A stretch of 64,000 nt of DNA, from NCBI GenBank assembly GCA_028641055.1, contig CM054061.1, forward strand, positions 30,987,523 through 31,051,522, read 5' to 3'. The first letter of the stretch is position 1. The number at the start of each line of letters is the position of its first letter. A program made the position numbers and the translations under genes. The notes below the pieces were generated by a model. That model was given only the letters and a program-made list of their open reading frames with translations. It searched no databases and was not told the DNA's origin. The DNA is from Alopecurus myosuroides. Its lineage: Eukaryota; Streptophyta; Magnoliopsida; Poales; Poaceae. Shown one piece after another: positions 47,401 through 56,778 of this stretch.

Positions 47401-48030
47401 AGCATCAATATACTGTATTGGGAAACCTTCTTACGCATGGGCCTCAAGGAGTCTCAGCTACAAAAAAGTTCAACAATTTTTCATGGGATAGTGCCGGGTC
47501 ATTCAGCGTGCCCCGAGGGAAAAATCGCATTGGAGGTAGCTTTTGGGGAATCAAAGGATAACTATCGAGTTGAGTGGCTCACTTTTGAGGTGGTCAAATT
47601 GCGCAGTCCTTATCACGCGCTATTCGGAAGGCCGGCTTATGCTAAATTCATGGCTAGGCCGTGTTACGTGTATCTACAGCTAAAAATCCCGGGTCCTAAG
47701 CAGACCATTACCATACATGGAAATCGAGATATAGCAGCTGAATGCGATGAAGGAGACGCAGCAATGGCCGAGCAAGCCTGTAGAAAAGAGGAACTCAAGC
47801 ATTACCGGTCTCAAGCAGACCCGGAGGACAGAACCACATCAAAAAGGCCGAGCACTGAAGGCGAAAGAGCAAAGTCCAAGGCAGCACAAGATGCTAAGAT
47901 GGTGGCTTTTGTCAAGGATGATTCCTCCAAACAATCTGGTATAGGAGAAGAAACTGCACGGCCGCTCACAGCCAGCCGCGTTATGGAAACACCTCACCCG
48001 GGTTGGCTAGTAACCCGGTACTTATCATGA
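44377..48030 (+). CDS. gag-pro: gag-protease polyprotein of F
   Basis: 1217 residues if started at the first ATG (44377, inside the LTR); the next ATG that fits a gag start is 44539 (1163 residues). N-terminal third: acidic, then Gln/Arg-rich coiled coil (about residues 310-355) and a Pro run. Gag core at about residues 595-765: EPYPEKFKEPGKVVNYKPTM, WLSSYEMAM, LWFANLPEGSIKSWEELK, FIKHFHGTC. A C/H/H/C cluster (MACPKHSRNGRPANHSLEQC) replaces the usual zinc knuckle. Protease at about residues 1000-1110: VLMDGGSSINILYW (catalytic DGG) and HALFGRPAYAKFMA. The frame is intact. An AATAAAG at 48209-48215 could end the sense transcript. Confidence 0.88.
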   Translation: MFSSELNPLPNACVVLPQDPLPPVTSAVIIPRQLAPTVGPTSKGVYITGEARKNMENLVVGEIYIDHEGEKMVDDSGWGPESDHLESGSVVTIGRISVFIGMVCTSGSIPDNFGSDSVSGEATYIQSDEEESVGTTYPTEEPIAKWEQPEEPAWTPRDRVEREDDTESILDLLENRYEENNSEEEQHEFAPSIIRRVAVYTAPATNLNQETVTAAAAGSAQALTRQQGPANGNTVLAQVDGESASVTSQAPENELHANTFGFLANRTPGAGPSNPQHPALFDNNLILDPTVLATVNTPENAAERVRDLDVARRALEQQRRQVEAERQGMATRQRELDALETRLREETTRIHQRHQTRLPALGGVINPAALFITPQDQPIPAANQGTAPQPTTGGVQPADTQAGLPAPQTGVTTGNTVPPPPPPPPSRFRTPAGHYNNPMDNVYAATLALNQIPVRESPRAEETRRAIDMLRTAVAQQVNYPDHRSGMHGTPYVSQQQGNAGNIQTSSARRREEQQQMPPPPHNQAVPAASAAQAIMDSSRARRAVAGSAVHGIPAVPRPAVPPAGSHVSRVRPASTILAGPKCLSDSIRAEPYPEKFKEPGKVVNYKPTMDPETWLSSYEMAMSIRTASENLQAKFMYLMMSEGAEKLWFANLPEGSIKSWEELKTAFIKHFHGTCRKLFTIDDLERCVQKKGESARGWVRRVMEILHSSTDIQPKDALQAMAKICKYTPLVQKLTRMKSSRNASEVTMGELMGACNKHAATDTTEEETDDKKAKANINNNGRTGNGSAPGNNSQNKRPFEGGFEFVANTEAGSARPRAEGNFNTGNHNGGNYQGPPRPSNNWDIFRMACPKHSRNGRPANHSLEQCADLQRWKNEEVNRAMRGAGRGGGPGPGGNPGNGPPPAGNPAAGNQGNNQGGAGGFQANPKQLGQYHVHTTGGSNKDKKILKQAVNSVSSAVPRYLRWSEQDVTWSRRDHPERIEHPGVLALVVAPQVNGYELKKVLMDGGSSINILYWETFLRMGLKESQLQKSSTIFHGIVPGHSACPEGKIALEVAFGESKDNYRVEWLTFEVVKLRSPYHALFGRPAYAKFMARPCYVYLQLKIPGPKQTITIHGNRDIAAECDEGDAAMAEQACRKEELKHYRSQADPEDRTTSKRPSTEGERAKSKAAQDAKMVAFVKDDSSKQSGIGEETARPLTASRVMETPHPGWLVTRYLS
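44477..44495 (+). promoter_or_regulatory. tRNA-Lys primer binding site of F
   Basis: TGGCGCCCACCGTGGGGC, 3 bp after the LTR; complementary to the 3' end of plant tRNA-Lys(CUU) as I recall it. This differs from the tRNA-Asp sites of B, C and D. Confidence 0.75.
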
Positions 48031-49153
48031 AAAAGTCCAACAAATGGAGAATGTGTATCGGTCACGTCAGCCCGGGACCGGTTCCCAAGAAGAACTAAAC
48101 AATGTAACGGGCAGCAGGTTTCAGACACGCTCTTTTCCTACCCAGGGTACCTAAGGGGACTGGAAGGTTTTTAATGAGGCGGCCTGCTGATCCAAACTTT
48201 CTCGTATCAATAAAGAGATGGTTATCAAGTCCTATTTTGTTACGATCTTTACTTCGGTTACAGGTAAGTAGTATCCATTGATATCAATACATCAGTATCA
48301 TTAAGTATGTTGAATATATATAGGTCTCGGGGCTGATTGCTTGAATAGCACAGCCACAAACCCAAAGACCCGGCCTTGATGCCTATGAGTTATAAGGGCC
48401 AATTACTCGCAAACGAGTACGGCTGCAATCTTATAACCGGACAAAGGAGCCAAATTTTCTTGACTTTTCTTACTTAAGCTCGATGTGACTCGCACTAAAG
48501 TGGCATGATTTGCTCGCTTACGATTACAATCAGCCATGAAGCCCAATGGGACTTGTCTGACCCTGTTTTCGTATAGATGTAGCAACATGGTATCCACGCG
48601 AAAGCCGGCTTACAATACAAGATAGTCAAAAGGGTCATCTAAACCACAAGTTATGCAGAGTACAAGGCTAATAGCTGGAAACTCAACGTTTATCAAGCAT
48701 AACTTCATGAAATAATTCCGGGTTTCGGCTTAGCAACAACAAGTTTGTTCTCTTCGAATAGACCACACACCACAGACTCGGAAATTCGGGCCTTGGGGAC
48801 TGTGGGTTTCGAAACAGAATCAAGTTGTTTCGTCGCTAAGCTCGAAAGACCCCAATGTCCGAGTCGTGGGGACTTGGGGACTTAAAGAAAAATCCACCTG
48901 TCAAAACTCACGATACCCGGAAATAAAGAGGGGAATAAAAAGAAATGAAAAGAAAGTTGGATATCAAGAATAAGTTCAAAAATAGACAAGTATCAAGTTC
49001 ATCAAAAGGCCTAGAAAGGCACGAAGTGTATCACAGAATTAAAGTGCGTTACAAATTGCGACACCAGTATCAAGGGTGCACAGGCGCACCGTCAAAAGAA
49101 TACTTGTTTTGAATAAAAGCATCAGACGATCGAAGTATTTTGATGGCATTTTC
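48031..49153 (+). other. non-coding stretch between gag-protease and the antisense gene of F
   Basis: No gene on either strand. Position 48209-48215 has a sense polyadenylation-like signal. The rest is AT-moderate with GGGGACT repeats (48797, 48868-48880) that resemble the polypurine tract of the element. Confidence 0.6.
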
Positions 49154-52100
49154 CTATTCGGCTTCCTGAGTAGGGTCCACATCTTTGCCCTTGCCCTCCG
49201 GGTCTTGCTCCTGGACTAGTTCTTTAGCTATCCCGGCATCATCACCCGGATTCTTCGCGACAGGACGGACAGGCGGAAGAACAGCTGGTGTAGAGGTGGT
49301 TGGCTCTGATCCTAACTCGGCCTCTCTCTTCGCAGTTTCTTCCCTCTTCCTGGCCGAGTCAGCAGCCCATTTCTCCAAAATATCAAAGGGCGGGGGTGCG
49401 TCCTCCGTAACGATTTTGCCTTCAGCATCGTACGCACTCATAATTGTGTTCAGATCCATACTATCGGCCAAAGTGGTGGCCGAATGACGCACTGCGTACT
49501 GTATGGCCTTGAAGTCCTTGGGTGCAAACTTGGAGCCATCCGCTTTGAATTCTGGAAACCCGGATATTACCTTTGCCGGATCAAGCTTCGGAAAATAAGC
49601 CTTAGCCAGGGTAAAGGCCCGGGTCATACCAATCCGGCATGCCGAGCGTTTCCAGATTTCAATCCAGGCAGGCACGGTGGAGCAGGCTTGGATAAGATTT
49701 TCTTCACCCGGATATACCTCAGTAGGCCACTTCACGGCGTCCAGTATAAACTTCGTGCCGGCAAAGAAAGTCCGGAGCACAGTCTTTAAAGTTTTAGCCT
49801 TTGCAATGGCATCCTCCTCTGGGGCCGCAAGGTTGGCACCTGCAGTTGAAACAAAGGAAGAACGTATCAGTAATCCCGAGTATCATATAATAAAGTAAAG
49901 GCATGAAGTCAGTCGGCAGCAAAAACTTACTAAGCAAGATGCGATAGGTATCGGTAACCTGGTCCGATAATTTCTTCAGTGCGGTTTGAGCAGTATTGTG
50001 CTTCTTCTTGTATTTAGAAACATCCTTCTTCAAGGTTTCCACGTCAGCCTCAAGGGCTTCTCTACGCTTTACCTCGGCAAGAAGAAGTTGTTCGGTCTTG
50101 AGCAAAACTTCATCAGATCGGGTCATCTGTGCCTGTAAAGAACAAGGAGCACAAGTATCAGTCGGGTATCATGGCAAGCCGACTATTGCATAAAGTACCA
50201 AGCATAACTTCAACAAAGTTATGCTCGGAACTTGGGGACTAAGTGTATACTGCGAGATATCAAGTGTTATTACCTGGTGCTCTGCGGCCATGCGCTCTAG
50301 AATGTTGCTCTCTGAGGTCTTCATTGTGAGGAGAGTGCTCATCAGCTGGTCAAAAGTATCATTACCCGTGTTAGAAGATCCGGGGTCTCGGAAAATCGGA
50401 GAAGGAGTTTTCTTCTTAGCGGGAGACGGCATCCGGGTCATCCGAATGTTGAAATCTGGTGCTCCTCCCCCCGCACCCAAAGTTGCATCTTTTTCCTTCT
50501 CGCTTGCATGCGAGGCTATCGGATACCCGGCTCCTTGACTGGCCGGGTTCATCGGTGACACTTGTCCTTCGCCGCCAGCTGCGGCTGCCATATTATCAGT
50601 CGGGGTCCCCTTACCCGGGTCATCGGTCTCCATATCCTCTTGGTCGCTAATAATGACCGTGGCCCTATAGATAGTATGAGTGAGCAGTTAGTGTACAACC
50701 AGGAAAGGGTGATGAAAATATGATAGAACGTCACGAAAGGAACTTTACCCGGGATTCACCGCAAAGTCCGAAGGGAATTCGCTGCTGGACCCGGGCGAAA
50801 CTGAAAAGTATCAAGCGAGATTTCGTAAGGGAATGGTTCAGGAAGATTGTTTCGTCCGAGAAAGGATAAGGTAAATACCAGCGCGCCGAGTCGGAGACAA
50901 TGGAATACCCGGGTTAAGAGCATCATCACCCGGGTAATTTCGAGTCGCTCTGCGCTTGGTCATGGGCGACTCCTTCAAATATGGCCAGTGGAATAACGTC
51001 AAGTTAGCTCATGTATATCATCAAAGGAATACGAATTGAATACAAGGAGGCGATATGAAACCTTGAAGACGACCCCTCGGGGTTTTCTCTTAGAGCCGAC
51101 TTTGATTGTCGGCTCCACTTCCTCCTCATCACTGGCGGATTCTACCTTGCCGTCAGTTTCTTCTTCTTCGTCCTTGTCCTCTTGCTCTGGAAGTTATCAA
51201 GGTCACAGTTGGAAAATGAAGAACGGGACACGACGAACTCAAAGGAACTAAGTGAAGTTCGAAACGTACCTTCATCCGAGTTAGTGCCATCCTCTTGCTC
51301 CTCTGGATTTTCAGAGTTAGGAGGAGTTTCAATCTTCCAAAAGGGATCATCAGCCTGAGAAGAAGGTATAAGAATAAGGGTTATTAGTCATATCGAGTGG
51401 AAAGTGTGAAAGCAAAAGTATGAAAACCGAGTCTTTACCTTGGGGGCTGGGTTCTCACGCGTGAAGGGTTCTAACCCGCTATATTCCGGATTACCTCCAG
51501 CTTCTCTGTCAAGAAGCTCTTGATAGTCTTGTTGGTATCTCCGGCTGCAAAGCTATGGGTGGAGTACCGGAGCGAGTCCGTGGTGTGCCCTGAATACTCG
51601 CACATTAACTTAGTGCGGATGGAGTTGGGTTGGATCCGGAAATCGACCCATGTTTTCACCAGGTTAAGCCCAATGAGACCTTGGGCCGACAGAACAGAGA
51701 TTTTGGCTAGTAAAGGCCGGATGGCCTCCCTGTCCGAGTCAGGGGCAACAACGTTGAAAGTCTCGGAGATATCGAGAAGGCCCTCCGAGTAACCCGGCAG
51801 TTTCTTTTGGCCGGGTGGGGAGGTGTCTCGGCAATAGAAGTATGAGAGTTGCCAGTGTTTGACGTGGGAGTTGAGAGTGAGGGGTGGCATCAGAGAATTC
51901 TTGCGGCGCTGGATAGAAAGCCCGCCGCAAGTGAGAAGTGCCCCGTCACCGCTTTCGCGGCACGATTTGCACTGGAAAAGCTCGACGAAAAGAGCCAAAC
52001 TTGGCGGAGTGCACAAGTATGACTCGGAGAGAACGATGAAGTGGGAGATATTTAACACGGAGTTAGGCCCTATGTCAAAAATGCGAAGGCCATAATGGCT

Positions 52101-52376
52101 CAGAATATCACGGAAGAAAGGGTGACCCGGAGGACGGAAGCCCCGGGTCACGTGTTCCACAAAGCATATTACCTCATCCTTCGCCGGTGTAGGCCGGGTC
52201 TTGTTGCCCGGCACCCTCCAGTGGATTTCCTTTTGAGGGGGTAGAACCCCTAACTCGGCCAGTTCTTCTAACTTGGCCTTCGTAACCGTGGATCGCGCCC
52301 AATTGGCGGATATGGAGCTGGTGGTCTTGGCCTTGGCCGGTGTTTTCCCCTGCTTCTTGGGAGCCATGTGATTGAC
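49154..52376 (-). CDS. antisense spliced gene of F, putative 'gypsy-type transposon' protein (PF04195-like)
   Basis: Minus-strand exons with GT-AG borders that I could place: 52376-51439 (ATG at 52367), 51354-51270, 51186-51062, 50664-50274, 50132-49931, 49839-49154, with at least two small ones between 50974 and 50740. The first exon codes MAPKKQGKTPAKAK, then a domain with HPFFRDILSHYGLRIFDI and LNISHFIVLSESYLCTP, which I recognise as the plant domain Pfam names putative gypsy-type transposon (Transposase_28). Middle exons give an acidic linker and a coiled coil (LLLAEVKRREALEADVETLK). The last exon has a helical domain (WIEIWKRSACRIGMTRAFTL) and an acidic tail. Near 51540 the frame appears to slip by one base. 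Function unknown; no transposase motif is evident. Confidence 0.65.
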
Positions 52377-53180
52377 CTGCAAAGCACGAGGTAGAAGGAT
52401 ACAAGGAATAAGACTCGGAAGCCATGAGTTGTCTGAGTATTGGCAAGTGATATCGAGACAACATGGAAGTTGCATACAATCCGGGTATCAATCTGCAGAG
52501 TAAGGTTCAAACTATCCGGGTATCAAGCATCATAATAAAAGTTATGGAGGCCTATGCATTGAAAGAGCCTTTGAGGGCGATGGATGGTTGCACAGGTACC
52601 TATTGCGAATAAAAAAAACCGGAAAAGGGAAGATTTTCCGGGTGACGGAAACAAGGGCGGAAAATTTGGGCGGCCCGAGCCCAGATTGGAGACTCCGTTT
52701 CTAGATTTGTGGTAAAATTAACGACTATGGGTGGTAGGAACGTGAAATAAAGTCTATATCCAATTTATTGGATGAGCTAGAATGAATACGAGCAACTTAA
52801 TTCGGCGTGACCAGGAAAAGGACCGGCGAGTTGACTTAGATCTAATCTGGAGAAAATCAAGAAATCGCGGAGGCTAGTTAATGGATGAGAGAGGCTTACT
52901 GGAAGGGGTTGCAGTGAAGCTCGACGGAGGCAAATGGCACAAGCCTGGTGCCCCTTTGCGATTCCCGGCGGGCAGGTCGGGGGTCCGACGGCGGATCTGG
53001 GCGGTGGTGCAGAGCGCACCGTGGCGGAGCGTAGGCGACGGCAGATGGGCTCCGGTGATGCACGCGAGGCTTCCGTGGTGGCACTCTGTGAGCTAGAGCA
53101 CTAAGGAAGAAAGGAAGAAGAATGGGGGGAAATGAGCTGTTGGGGTTAGGGTTACCCCTAAGAGCCAATTTATAATAGCG
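52377..53180 (-). promoter_or_regulatory. likely promoter and 5'UTR of the antisense gene
   Basis: A TATTATAAATT box reads on the minus strand at about 53166-53176. Below it is a GC-rich, Pro/Arg-coding-like leader (53168-52896) similar to plant 5' exons. A TTTGCAG splice acceptor sits nine bases before the ATG (52377-52383), which suggests a 5'UTR intron. Promoter activity is inferred. Confidence 0.45.
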
Positions 53181-53557
53181 TGAGTGGATAAGCCCAGTTC
53201 AACGGGTGGGAGCCGGAAGTTACGGAGTAACGGCTATCTGTTTAAGTTTTGCGAGATACGCTTTAAATATTGGGCGAGGTATCCGGACAGAAATTGGAAA
53301 GGAGATATTCTTCATAATATCAAGATCAATTATCGAGTAAAGTACAGGATCTTGACATTTTTATCAGGGCTTAGACCCGAAAAACTAAGTGTTTGGAGAG
53401 AAGCCGGGTTACTATATGGCCACCGTGGAGTTGGGCCTAGCTATTTATCAGAGCGCTTTAACCCGGCCTTCATGCATTCGTGCATCTGATGTTTTTGCAG
53501 GGAATAGCAAGCGCTTCAAGGAAGGATCTGTGAAGCCCAAGCTATTCTGGGGACTAC
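53181..53557 (+). other. 3' non-coding end and polypurine tract of F
   Basis: No gene. Ends with TTCTGGGGACTAC directly before the LTR, the expected plus-strand primer. Confidence 0.7.
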
Positions 53558-54033
53558 TGATGGAGGGATAATAACCCGGTAGGCCAACTCCAAGGTATAA
53601 CCCGGCCCAAAGGACGCTGCGCAAGATCCGGCTAAGGATAAAGAAACTTCTGGAAGGCCCAAGTTTGTAGGTCTCGTAACCCGGATTGTGGGTTACGGTA
53701 AAGGAAAGTTAGGGTTTGTATGTGGTGTCCGGGTAGGATCCAGGGTGCGTCTTGGAGGACAAGCCAGGGGGTACGGGTGCTTTATAAACCGACCCCTAGG
53801 ATTAGTTGAGAGAGATCTAAGAATCCTAGCAATATCGTTTTGTATCGAGTATCCAGTGTAACACGAGAGTCGAGTTAATATCTTGAGATCGGAGACTCGG
53901 CGACTTGATTGCCGGCTACCAGATCGAGTTCCGTCATGTTTTCCTCTGAGCTAAACCCTCTCCCAAACGCCTGTGTCGTCTTGCCCCAAGATCCGTTACC
54001 CCCGGTAACGTCTGCCGTGATTATCCCACGACA
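53558..54033 (+). repeat. 3' LTR of element F
   Basis: 476 bp; two transitions relative to the 5' LTR (CTACGC/CTGCGC and AACCC/AATCC), followed by TSD ATGAC. Confidence 0.93.
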
Positions 54034-54110
54034 ATGACCGTCTACACATGATTTTAGCATATGAAAGACAAACTCGTGAATCTATATAAAGCTCGTGGAC
54101 CATATCCCCT
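54034..54110 (+). repeat. segmental duplication, copy 1 (right part)
   Basis: CATGATTTTAGCATATGAA to AGCTCGTGGACC matches 55287-55345; the direct continuation of 43829-43998 once F is removed. Confidence 0.8.
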
Positions 54111-54149
54111 ATTTGGGTAAATTATTGGATGCAAGATAATCTCCTCCAA

Positions 54150-54609
54150 TCTATACTTCTTATAAAGCAAAACCCCACTAACATGCATTAATTATTTTTC
54201 TATCTCAACATGCAAGCTATCCACATCATCCATTCTCCTAGCCAATCAATTGTCCATGTCATTTTCACTAATATTTATTAATATCTACATGCAAATTACA
54301 CATCACCCATTTCTTAAAACATCCAATTATGTAACTGTCCATGTCATATTCACTAATATTTATTAATCTCTATGTGAAAATTACACATCACCCATTTCTT
54401 AAAACATTTTGCATACTATGATCAATTTAATTTTGCATATTCATCTGGAAAAAAAATAATGTATCACATCTCTTATAATTTTTTGTTTACACATGATCCA
54501 TTTCTTAAACAATTCCAATTATTCATATTAATAATTTAAAATATATATGCTATGATCAATTGTAGTTTCTAAAACGATACCCGCAACAACGCGCGGGGCA
54601 TCCTTCTAG
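54150..54609 (+). mobile_element. small non-autonomous Helitron
   Basis: 460 bp. Starts TCTATACTTCTTATAAAG after an A (54149), ends CTAG before a T (54610), with the hairpin CCCGC...GCGGG (54580-54584 with 54593-54597) nine bases before CTAG. These are the Helitron rules: A-T insertion, 5' TC, 3' hairpin plus CTRR. No coding capacity. An internal 72 bp direct repeat (54251-54322, 54336-54407) is present. Confidence 0.85.
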
Positions 54610-54894
54610 TTGCTTATAATAAACAAGCCTTATATCTTTTTATACTTAGTCTTTCCTCGGTAAAAGACTTGTATAATGAGCCTAAATAACGAAAAAATAG
54701 GAAGCGGATAAACCAGAATCTAGCCGATAAAAGAGCTATACAAATTTTGTGTTCAATAAGATACTTTTCTTAGGAAGATATTTTATTATTCTTGTTAGGA
54801 ATATTTATTTTGATTATGAATTTTTTAGGCAAGATGGGGATGGGGAGTTATCTTCTCTTATGGGAAGACTAGAATATTTTGATTAGAAGAATTA
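54610..54894. other. AT-rich intergenic stretch
   Basis: No gene, no terminal repeats recognised. Confidence 0.5.
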
Positions 54895-55045
54895 GTATAA
54901 ATTAACTTTAGCCCATTGTTTCATAGTACAACCTACTATTGGATGTGTCACTGAGGACGACACAAGTACACACCTAACCGCTTCCCTACACTCAATGGCC
55001 CACACCACCGTCCACCACCCATTTACCACCCTAGGCTATCTACAA
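54895..55045 (+). pseudogene. duplicated 5' fragment of the glycosylase gene region
   Basis: The stretch around GTACACACCTAACCGCTTCC, then CACCGTCCACC and CAAGACCAGG, matches the promoter, 5'UTR and first codons of the gene at 56779 (56650-56800). The start codon and the rest of the gene are absent. A truncated, decayed copy 1.7 kb upstream of the real gene. Confidence 0.7.
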
Positions 55046-55128
55046 GACCAGGTCATGACAATACACCACCCCTCTTGACGCATTTGCCACTTCCAATGCA
55101 GGGATATCCTTTTGCCCCCACAAAATAC

Positions 55129-55353
55129 TCAATATGCCACCCGCCAAAAACCTTAACCAACGACAATGTTTCACCACCGGTGTCGCATGGTCAAAGATAG
55201 ATATAAGAGTATACTCCCTCCTATCCATAATAAATGTCAATGATTCAATAGGGAGTAGAAGAAATCAAGGAACAAAGACTCTCTTGACATGATTTTAGCA
55301 TATGAAGTAAAAGACAAACTTGTGAATCTATATGAAGCTCGTGGATCATCTCA
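55129..55353 (+). repeat. segmental duplication, copy 2
   Basis: Matches 43829-43998 joined to 54034-54110, including a shortened MITE (55214-55255). Confidence 0.8.
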
Positions 55354-55394
55354 CCTATGCTAGAAAAGATCATGTTAACCTCAACGTGAAACTC

Positions 55395-56414
55395 TCGATC
55401 GCTATTAAGCATCTTTCTTTCTCCCCCACCCTCCGCCTAGTTTGAGAGTCAACCGCCTGTCAGAGCGGCCGCCCCTCTCCTTTTCTTTCTCCGGCGAGGA
55501 TTCCGGCCGGCGAGGGGATGGAGTAGGTGGTTGGTACCCTGTATATACTAGTTCTCGTTGTTGTTTTAGTTGTAGTTTTTGCCTAGATGTGCTGCTGTGG
55601 AGTAGGCCATCGGATCCCTTCGGCCGGATTCGATGCGTCCGCGCTCTGTTCTTCGTGGCTGCGCGGCCCTCATGGCAAGGGAGGCTGCAAGCGACGAGCT
55701 CGGAGGGTGGCATCTCGGCTAATAAGGCCGCTCTTTCTTCTCTTTTGAGCTTCTGTCTCGAGGTGTCAGGGCGCGATGCGTCGGGATGGCGACGAGGTGG
55801 TCTGCGCAGGCTTCCATGGAGGAAGGTGGGCGACGTCCTCCGAGTTGCAGGCTCTTCAAATAAGCGCGGGTTCGGTTTCCGCCTTCGATCTTCTTGCTCC
55901 TGTTTTGTTCTTCTTCGCTTGGCCGGCCATGGAGGTGAGGGAGAGGAGAAGCAGCAGTGGGAGCTTGATGCAGAGAGGAGGTGTCGGGATGCTCTGCTTT
56001 GGTGGGGCGGTGATTCTGCATCCAGACTGGCGATTTCCAAGCCGCATCGCTTGTTCGTTGCGGCTACCCTTGGTCACCGGAGTGACCTCGCCAAGCTTGA
56101 GCGTGGCAGCAGCTCAAGGAAGTTCTTCCTCCTTCACTGGAGGATCTTTGCTTGCCTCGGTGTGGCAGCATACGCGATGGTCGATCCAAGTGGTTCTGTC
56201 CCCGGCATCGACGACGGCGGCCAGACCTGGAGGCAGCTTCTCGACGGTGGTTCCCCTGGACTCGATCGAGTTTCTCGGTCTGTCGGCAGGGTGTGCGTTG
56301 TAATTGTGCAGGGTCTTGTTGTAATTTTGATCTTTCTTAGGGCCCTGTTTGTAATACCGTCAGATTAATGCAGAATCCGGGTCCTTCGGGACTCTTCTCA
56401 GTTCAAAAAAAAAA
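55395..56414 (+). mobile_element. poly(A) retroposon with 18 bp TSD, origin unclear
   Basis: Flanked by AACCTCAACGTGAAACTC (55377-55394 and 56415-56432) and ending in a run of about 13 A. About 1 kb, GC-rich. A 308-codon open frame (55442-56368) exists, but the opposite strand is open too and I see no domain. It may be an internally deleted LINE (5'UTR plus 3' end) or a reverse-transcribed host RNA. The LINE machinery made it either way. Confidence 0.75.
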
Positions 56415-56432
56415 AACCTCAACGTGAAACTC

Positions 56433-56778
56433 ATATAGGTGTCGAGCGCAGCAAAATGAGTCTTACAAAGATGTGAAACTCATCTCTTCCAATATCAGTG
56501 AGGACGCTAGAGGCGGGTGATTCGTACAATCCACGGTCGTTGTGGATAGGAGAGATTATTTCGTGATATATACAAATTTCAAGGTAGAGAGGGAAATTTA
56601 AATTACAATTTTTTCCAGAAGTGGTTGAAATATTTGAAGTAGAGAGTTGGGCTAAAGTCCAGCCCGATGTTTCGTAATATGGCCCATTATTTGATGGGCC
56701 GCCAAGGCTAACGCAGGTACACACCTAACCACTTCCCCTCCACTCCACGGTCCACGCCGCCGTCCACCGTCCAGCGCA
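56433..56778 (+). promoter_or_regulatory. promoter and 5'UTR of the glycosylase gene
   Basis: 345 bp between the retroposon and the ATG. The paired motif GGCCCATTATTTGATGGGCC (56681-56700) contains two site II elements (TGGGCC), common in plant housekeeping promoters. No TATA box is obvious. The leader just before the ATG is C-rich. Confidence 0.5.

Larger units (their letters stand above)
43999..54033 (+). mobile_element. LTR retrotransposon F, complete and young, carries an antisense gene
   Basis: 10,035 bp with 476 bp LTRs (43999-44474, 53558-54033) that differ at only two sites by eye, and a perfect TSD ATGAC (43994-43998, 54034-54038). Sense gag-protease at 44377-48030; no RT, RNase H or integrase found. 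The 5.5 kb between the gag-protease stop and the 3' LTR are mostly taken by a spliced gene on the minus strand. This fits a non-autonomous gypsy-type element (of the kind called TR-GAG) that relies on another element for replication. Confidence 0.93.
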
